From: Holophagales bacterium UBA5066
GTDB taxonomy: Bacteria; Acidobacteriota; Thermoanaerobaculia; UBA5066
DNA length: 5,228 nt
Assembly: GCA_002414905.1 (NCBI GenBank)
Contig: DIAY01000043.1
Coordinates: 25,653 to 30,880, forward strand
Direction of reading: 5' to 3'
In this document: positions 1 through 5,228 of the stretch, piece after piece
How the letters are laid out: each line of letters starts with the position of its first letter
How positions within the stretch are numbered: the first letter of the stretch is position 1
Translations under genes and position numbers: made by a program
The notes under the pieces: generated by a model
What the model saw: only the letters and a program-made list of their open reading frames with translations
The model's database searches: none
Told to the model about the DNA's origin: nothing

Positions 1-1728
<1,728 letters not shown>

Positions 1729-1757
1729 ACCGCCGACCGAAAGAGTTTTTTTCGTCC

Positions 1758-1794
1758 CGAACCGGGGCCGCGCTCGATGGCACGGCCCCGGTCG
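1758..1794. repeat. GC-rich inverted repeat (hairpin) between secA and guaB
   Basis: Two perfect 10-base arms, ACCGGGGCCG (1761-1770) and CGGCCCCGGT (1783-1792), flank a 12-base loop. Allowing one bulged A at 1760 adds two more pairs (1758-1759 with 1793-1794), and the loop can pair weakly inside itself. A run of seven T (1746-1752) lies before the hairpin on the + strand, so it is not the U-tract of a canonical terminator in the secA direction; on the minus strand that run reads as A. A weaker 6-bp stem (1716-1721 with 1732-1737) spans the secA stop codon, 8 bases before the T run, and is a poor terminator candidate. The strong hairpin could be a U-tract-less terminator for secA, an RNA structure in a secA-guaB read-through transcript, or an operator. 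The structure is certain as sequence; its role is not known. Confidence 0.6.
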
Positions 1795-1808
1795 TGCTAT
1801 GAATCGGT
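1795..1808 (+). promoter_or_regulatory. Possible extended -10 element just before guaB; no Shine-Dalgarno
   Basis: The sequence TGCTATGAA (1795-1803) resembles an extended -10 (TG, one base, then a TATAAT-like hexamer with 4 of 6 matches), and a start site 6-7 bases downstream would fall on or next to the guaB ATG at 1809. No GGAGG-like ribosome site occurs in the 20 bases before the ATG. No -35 box is visible; that region lies in the inverted repeat. This would fit a leaderless transcript, but the hexamer is weak and the call is tentative. Confidence 0.25.
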
Positions 1809-3284
1809 ATGGCGTCTTCCGTCCCGGTCATCCCCCTCGCCCTCACCTTCGACGACGTCCTGCTCGTTCCTTCGCGCTCCGAGGTCCATCCTTCGATGGC
1901 CGATCTGAAGACCCGGCTCACAGCGGACATCACCCTGAACGTCCCGGTGATCTCGGCCGCGATGGACACCGTCACCGAGGCGCCTCTCGCGATCGCGATC
2001 GCGCAGAACGGCGGGCTCGGCATCGTCCACAAGAACATCACCATCGAGACCCAGGCGGCCGAGGTCGACAAGGTGAAGAGGTCGGAAAGCGGCATGATCG
2101 TCGACCCGGTCACCTGCCGCCCCGACCAGAAGATCTCCGAAGCCCTGGCCGTGATGGCCCGTTTCCGGATCTCAGGCGTCCCCGTCGTGGATTCCGCCGG
2201 CAAGCTCGTCGGAATCCTGACGAATCGCGACCTGCGGTTCGAGACCCGGATGGACCTGCCGATCTCGACCCGGATGACGAAGGACGACCTCGTCACCTGC
2301 GCTCCTGGAACGACTCTCGAGCAGGCCAAGCAGCTCCTTCACGAGCACCGGATCGAGAAGCTCCTCGTCGTCGACAAGGCGGGCAACCTGAAGGGCCTGA
2401 TCACCGTCAAGGACATCCAGAAACAGATCAAGTACCCGAACGCCTGCAAGGACTCGCTCGGCCGGCTCCGGGTCGGAGCGGCGGTCGGCGCGGGCTCCGA
2501 CCTCGTCGACCGCGCCCGGGAGCTGATCGCCGCCAAGGTCGACATCCTCTGCCTCGACTCCTCTCACGGCCATAGCGAGGGGGTCATGGCCGCGCTGAAG
2601 ACCCTGAAGAGGATGTTCCCCTCGACGCCCGTCATCGCGGGCAACGTCGGAACCGCCGAGGCCACGCGCGACCTGATCCGCCTCGGGGCCGACGCCGTGA
2701 AGATCGGCATCGGGCCCGGCTCCATCTGCACGACCCGGGTCGTCACCGGTGTCGGCGTCCCCCAGATCCACGCGATCCTCGAGTGCGTGAGGGGACGCGG
2801 AAAGTCCAGGGTGCCGCTCATCGCCGACGGCGGGATCAAGTTCTCCGGCGACGTGACGAAGGCCCTCGCGATCGGCGCCGAGGCCGTCATGATCGGGAGC
2901 CTTTTCGCCGGGACCGACGAGGCGCCGGGCGAGACGATCCTCTACCAGGGGCGCACGTTCAAGGCCTACCGCGGCATGGGATCTCTCGGCGCCATGACGA
3001 AGGGCTCTGCCGACCGCTACTTCCAGGACGCCGGCGACGAGCCGCGGAAGATGGTCCCCGAGGGAATCGAAGGGATGGTCCCCCACAAGGGCTCCCTCTC
3101 CATCCTCCTCGGACAGATCGTCGGTGGCGTCCGCTCCGGCATGGGCCTTTCGGGCGCACGGACGCTGCCGGAACTGAGGAAGAAGGCGAGATTCGTCCGA
3201 ATCACGTCGGCCGGGCTCAAGGAGAGCCACGTCCACGACGTCATCATCACGAAGGAGTCCCCGAACTACCGGCAGGAAGTCTGA
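1809..3284 (+). CDS. guaB: Inosine-5'-monophosphate dehydrogenase (complete)
   Basis: IMP dehydrogenase oxidises IMP to XMP with NAD+, the committed and usually rate-limiting step to guanine nucleotides, in the cytosol as a tetramer or octamer. The 491 residues match the family's usual ~490. The N terminus has ALTFDDVLLVPSRS, typical of a correct start; a second ATG at 1799 is in another frame. Two CBS domains (about residues 96-207) interrupt the TIM barrel and in relatives bind ATP/GTP for allosteric control. The barrel resumes with DSSHGHSEG, GNVGTAEA, and the K+-site and active loop GPGSICTT with catalytic Cys307; ADGGIKFSGDV holds the IMP ribose-binding Asp340. The mobile flap has the Arg403-Tyr404 dyad in SADRYFQ that activates water, and the C terminus is the conserved SHVHDV...ESPNYR. 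All catalytic residues are present, so it should be active. guaA, a frequent neighbour, is not next to it; a convergent gene follows after 3 bases. Confidence 0.98.
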   Translation: MASSVPVIPLALTFDDVLLVPSRSEVHPSMADLKTRLTADITLNVPVISAAMDTVTEAPLAIAIAQNGGLGIVHKNITIETQAAEVDKVKRSESGMIVDPVTCRPDQKISEALAVMARFRISGVPVVDSAGKLVGILTNRDLRFETRMDLPISTRMTKDDLVTCAPGTTLEQAKQLLHEHRIEKLLVVDKAGNLKGLITVKDIQKQIKYPNACKDSLGRLRVGAAVGAGSDLVDRARELIAAKVDILCLDSSHGHSEGVMAALKTLKRMFPSTPVIAGNVGTAEATRDLIRLGADAVKIGIGPGSICTTRVVTGVGVPQIHAILECVRGRGKSRVPLIADGGIKFSGDVTKALAIGAEAVMIGSLFAGTDEAPGETILYQGRTFKAYRGMGSLGAMTKGSADRYFQDAGDEPRKMVPEGIEGMVPHKGSLSILLGQIVGGVRSGMGLSGARTLPELRKKARFVRITSAGLKESHVHDVIITKESPNYRQEV

Positions 3285-3287
3285 CGG

Positions 3288-4523
3288 CTACCGCGCCAGC
3301 AGCGCCTTCACCGCTTCCTCGAGCTCCTTCTTCTGGGCCGGGAACCTCGCTCCGGTCGAAGGGCCGTCGAACCCGGACTGCGCCTTGACGATCCTGTGGC
3401 TCCGGTCGAGGAAAAGCGTCGTCGGGTAGCCCTTCCAGCCTTCGAGAAGCGAGATCGGCGCCGAATTCGAAGCGGACTTCGACGTCCCGGCGAAGAGGAC
3501 CGGGTAGGTCAGACCGTGGCGCTCGCGGAACCGGGCGATCTGCCGGAAGCTCCGTTCCGCATCTTCGGTGTACTCGTACGAAAGGGAGACGATGGCGAGA
3601 CCCTTCCCGCGGTACCGGCGGTAGAGGTCCTCCAGAACGGGCGCCTCGTCGTGGCAGTTCGGGCACCAGGTGCCGGAGATCGAAACCACGACCGGCTTGT
3701 CTTTCAGCTCCGGATCGTCGAGGGAGACGATCTTCCCGGGAGCGACCGGAAACGAAAAGCTGACGCGGGCCTCCGGGTCTCTGGGCCGCACGATCGAGAC
3801 TCCGCCCGGCAGCCACGTCGCCGCCGCCATCGCATCGAGGCGGCGCGCCTTCCAGGGCGTGGGGACGCCGCTGCGCGTGCGAAAGGTTCCCGAGAGAGAG
3901 CCATCCCCGCCCGTGACCCCGTCGAGACGATAGATGAACACGCCGTCGAATACGGTCAGGACCAGCGACTTGCCATCCCACGTCCCGTGCATCGGGCCGT
4001 AGTCGCCCGTCGAACCGAGGAGGGTTCCCGTCGCGCGCGCACCGTCCTGCCGGAACGTCGCGAGAAGCCGCGAGACCTTCTCGCCCTCCCCCATCTCCAC
4101 GCCCCAGTCGCCCGTCAGGGTGAGGGTGTTCTTCGGAAGCCTCGGAGTCTTCGGGGCCACGCGGGTCGCCCGAAATGGCGCCTCGATCTTCCCGGACGGG
4201 ATCACTCGCGTGAACGTACCGCCCATGCCGTCGCCTTCCCGTCGCGCGACGAGCTTTGCGTCGTAGTGGGCCAGATCAAGCGTGAGCGACTCTCCGTCCC
4301 ACGAGACCGTCGTGAACGAACTCCTGGCGGCCCCGTTGACGAGCGCTCCGGAGAGTCTGCCGCCTTTCGCCTCGATCGTCAGACCGAACGCGACCTCGAG
4401 ACCGGGCACGGGTTCGAGGATCGCGTACCAGCTACCCGTTGGAGGCGCGGGCTGCGAAAGGAGGGCGGAGGCCGGGAGGAGTGCGACGGCCGCGAGAGCT
4501 GTGGTGAGGAGAGTGGCGCGCAT
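3288..4523 (-). CDS. Exported TlpA/ResA-like thioredoxin-fold protein with duplicated N-terminal beta domain
   Basis: A 411-aa protein with a probable Sec signal peptide: Met-Arg, a hydrophobic stretch at residues 3-22, and possible cleavage after Ala20 (A-S-A). There is no lipobox Cys, so it is probably soluble in the periplasm. Residues about 29-122 and 137-229 are two diverged copies of one beta-rich unit (TGSW/TGDW, WDGESL/WDGKSL, GGTF/SGTF, then PFRATR/PWKARR, at nearly equal spacing). From about residue 250 follows a TlpA/ResA-type thioredoxin domain: the beta strand KPVVVSISGTW, the redox motif W-C287-P-N-C290, a strand with IVSLSYEY, and the cis-proline segment GYPTTLFLD (Pro367). The two active-site Cys are the only cysteines in the protein, as expected for a pure disulfide oxidoreductase. 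Family members reduce or exchange disulfides in secreted proteins, for example in cytochrome c maturation; the actual substrate here is unknown. The ATG at 4523 gives a good signal peptide but has no Shine-Dalgarno. The gene is cut off from icd by a terminator, so it is likely transcribed alone. Confidence 0.9.
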   Translation of the reverse strand: MRATLLTTALAAVALLPASALLSQPAPPTGSWYAILEPVPGLEVAFGLTIEAKGGRLSGALVNGAARSSFTTVSWDGESLTLDLAHYDAKLVARREGDGMGGTFTRVIPSGKIEAPFRATRVAPKTPRLPKNTLTLTGDWGVEMGEGEKVSRLLATFRQDGARATGTLLGSTGDYGPMHGTWDGKSLVLTVFDGVFIYRLDGVTGGDGSLSGTFRTRSGVPTPWKARRLDAMAAATWLPGGVSIVRPRDPEARVSFSFPVAPGKIVSLDDPELKDKPVVVSISGTWCPNCHDEAPVLEDLYRRYRGKGLAIVSLSYEYTEDAERSFRQIARFRERHGLTYPVLFAGTSKSASNSAPISLLEGWKGYPTTLFLDRSHRIVKAQSGFDGPSTGARFPAQKKELEEAVKALLAR

Positions 4524-4558
4524 CGCGGGAGATTAACCCGCACGGCCCGGCGGTGCGG
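4524..4558 (-). promoter_or_regulatory. Possible leaderless promoter with inverted repeat upstream of the thioredoxin-fold gene
   Basis: On the minus strand, TAATCT (4535-4530) fits the TAnnnT core of a -10 box and lies 6 bases before the ATG at 4523, so transcription could begin at the ATG itself. No Shine-Dalgarno precedes the ATG. Immediately upstream are perfect 6-base arms CCGCAC and GTGCGG (4558-4553 and 4543-4538, 9-base loop), which occupy the place where a -35 box would be; they may be an operator or a chance GC-rich repeat. A promoter must lie between 4524 and 4570 if the icd terminator is efficient, which supports the location though not the exact box. Confidence 0.35.
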
Positions 4559-4570
4559 CTCACCCCATCG

Positions 4571-4597
4571 AAAAAGGGGGCGCTCCGGCGCCCCCTT
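4571..4597 (-). terminator. Rho-independent terminator of icd
   Basis: Read on the minus strand, a perfect 10-bp stem AAGGGGGCGC / GCGCCCCCTT closes a CGGA tetraloop (plus-strand arms 4574-4583 and 4588-4597) and runs directly into T residues (five T from 4575 to 4571, the first two being part of the stem). It begins 28 bases after the icd stop codon. On the plus strand the tail is TTCGTTCGT, so it works best in the icd direction. Confidence 0.9.
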
Positions 4598-4624
4598 CGT
4601 TCGTCCGCGGGAATCGGCGGATCG

Positions 4625-5228
4625 TCAGTCCATGTGGGCGATGATCTGGTCTCCGAACTCGCTGCACTTCACCTCGGTGGCCCCTTCCGTGAGCCGGGCG
4701 AAGTCGTAGGTCACCTTCTTGGCGGCGATAGCGCCGTCCATCCCCCGGATGACGAGGTCGGCCGCTTCGGTCCAGCCCATGTACCGGAACATCATCTCGC
4801 CCGAGAGGACGACCGAGCCGGGGTTGACCTTGTCCAGGTCGGCGTATTTCGGCGCCGTTCCGTGCGTCGCCTCGAAGACGGCGTGGCCGGTGTCGTAGTT
4901 CAGGTTCCCGCCCGGCGCGATGCCGATGCCGCCGACCTGCGCCGCGAGGGCGTCGGAGAGGTAGTCGCCGTTCAGGTTGAGCGTCGCGATGACATCGGTC
5001 TCCTGGGGCCGTGTCAGGACCTGCTGGAGCGTGATGTCGGCGATGGCGTCCTTGATCAGGACCTTCCCCGAGGCGAGGGCGGCCTTCTGCTCGGCGTCGG
5101 CGGCCGGGCCGCCGGAGGCCTTCTTCGTCCGCTCCCACTGGTCCCAGGTGTAGGTTTCCGCGGCGAACTCGCGCTCGGCGAGCTCGTAGCCCCAGTTCCG
5201 GAAGGCGCCTTCCGTGAACTTCATGATG
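4625..5228 (-). CDS. icd: Isocitrate dehydrogenase (NADP+), C-terminal part (5' end outside window)
   Basis: This TCA-cycle enzyme decarboxylates isocitrate to 2-oxoglutarate with NADP+ as a homodimer in the cytosol. Two hundred residues are visible; the ATG at 5224 is internal, since the codon before it is Ile and the base at 5228 fits the Asn of the family's KGNIMKFTEG stretch, so about 230 N-terminal residues (with the phosphorylatable Ser and catalytic Tyr and Lys) are missing. Counting that Met as 1, the metal-binding aspartates are Asp63 in IKDAIAD and Asp87 and Asp91 in NLNGDYLSD (E. coli 283, 307, 311). The cofactor loop EATHGTAPKY (Lys126, Tyr127) and TYDFAR (Tyr173, Arg177) keep all four residues that in E. 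coli bind the 2'-phosphate (Lys344, Tyr345, Tyr391, Arg395), so NADP+ use is predicted. Compared with E. coli there are 13 extra residues between MKFTEG and IKDAIAD, as in the Bacillus-type enzyme. It ends at the TGA at 4625 and is followed by its terminator. Confidence 0.98.
   Translation of the reverse strand, partial: IMKFTEGAFRNWGYELAEREFAAETYTWDQWERTKKASGGPAADAEQKAALASGKVLIKDAIADITLQQVLTRPQETDVIATLNLNGDYLSDALAAQVGGIGIAPGGNLNYDTGHAVFEATHGTAPKYADLDKVNPGSVVLSGEMMFRYMGWTEAADLVIRGMDGAIAAKKVTYDFARLTEGATEVKCSEFGDQIIAHMD

Noticed and set aside
1988..2003. Perfect 16-bp palindrome with two overlapping GCGATCGC octamers
   Set aside because: It is fully explained by the codons for Leu-Ala-Ile-Ala-Ile-Ala in a conserved stretch of IMP dehydrogenase (LAIAIAQ) with the preferred GCG/ATC codons; a single occurrence gives no sign of a repeat family.
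1799..2575. Plus-strand frame starting 10 bases before the guaB ATG
   Set aside because: It is a +1-type shadow of guaB, full of Arg/Pro/Gly; the true frame has complete IMP dehydrogenase motifs.
3294..3307. GCGCC-AGCA-GCGCC near the end of the thioredoxin gene as a shared terminator
   Set aside because: The GCGCC units are direct repeats; only a 4-bp GCGC stem can form and no T-run follows on either strand.
3396..4709. Long plus-strand open frame (437 codons) opposite the thioredoxin gene and the end of icd
   Set aside because: It runs antisense across two well-supported genes and a terminator, is extremely Arg-rich, and has no domain; it is a GC-driven shadow.

Overview
The window is GC-rich (roughly two thirds G+C, with G or C in most third codon positions) and gene-dense. 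It holds four protein-coding genes and no RNA genes, mobile elements or CRISPR arrays that I can see. The gene set (SecA, IMP dehydrogenase, a secreted TlpA-like thioredoxin-fold protein, NADP-type isocitrate dehydrogenase) is ordinary bacterial chromosome. The periplasmic thioredoxin protein with a small beta-rich N-terminal repeat, together with the GC content, fits a Gram-negative lineage such as Acidobacteriota. That assignment is an impression from protein style, not a proof.

Layout. Bases 1-1728 (+) carry the C-terminal 575 residues of SecA, whose N-terminal ~380 residues lie to the left. An 80-base gap (1729-1808) holds a strong GC-rich inverted repeat and a 7-T run, then guaB (IMP dehydrogenase, complete, 491 aa) runs to 3284 (+). 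Three bases later, tail to tail, ends a gene on the minus strand (3288-4523). It encodes a 411-aa exported protein with two copies of a ~95-residue beta-type domain followed by a TlpA/ResA-type thioredoxin domain with a CPNC active site. A textbook intrinsic terminator (4571-4597, minus strand) separates this gene from the upstream icd gene (4625-5228, minus strand), of which only the C-terminal 200 residues are inside the window.

The genes do not form one pathway: protein export, guanine nucleotide synthesis, periplasmic thiol-disulfide chemistry and the TCA cycle. secA and guaB are co-directional but may be separate transcription units. The minus-strand thioredoxin gene must have its own promoter because icd is terminated just before it. 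Neither gene start inside the window (guaB and the thioredoxin gene) has a Shine-Dalgarno sequence. Both have an AT-rich -10-like box 5-6 bases before the ATG and an inverted repeat just upstream of that box, which suggests leaderless or near-leaderless transcripts. I see no clearly novel system here. The points most worth a second look are the tandem N-terminal domain in the thioredoxin protein, the two similar start regions, and the 3-bp convergent junction.
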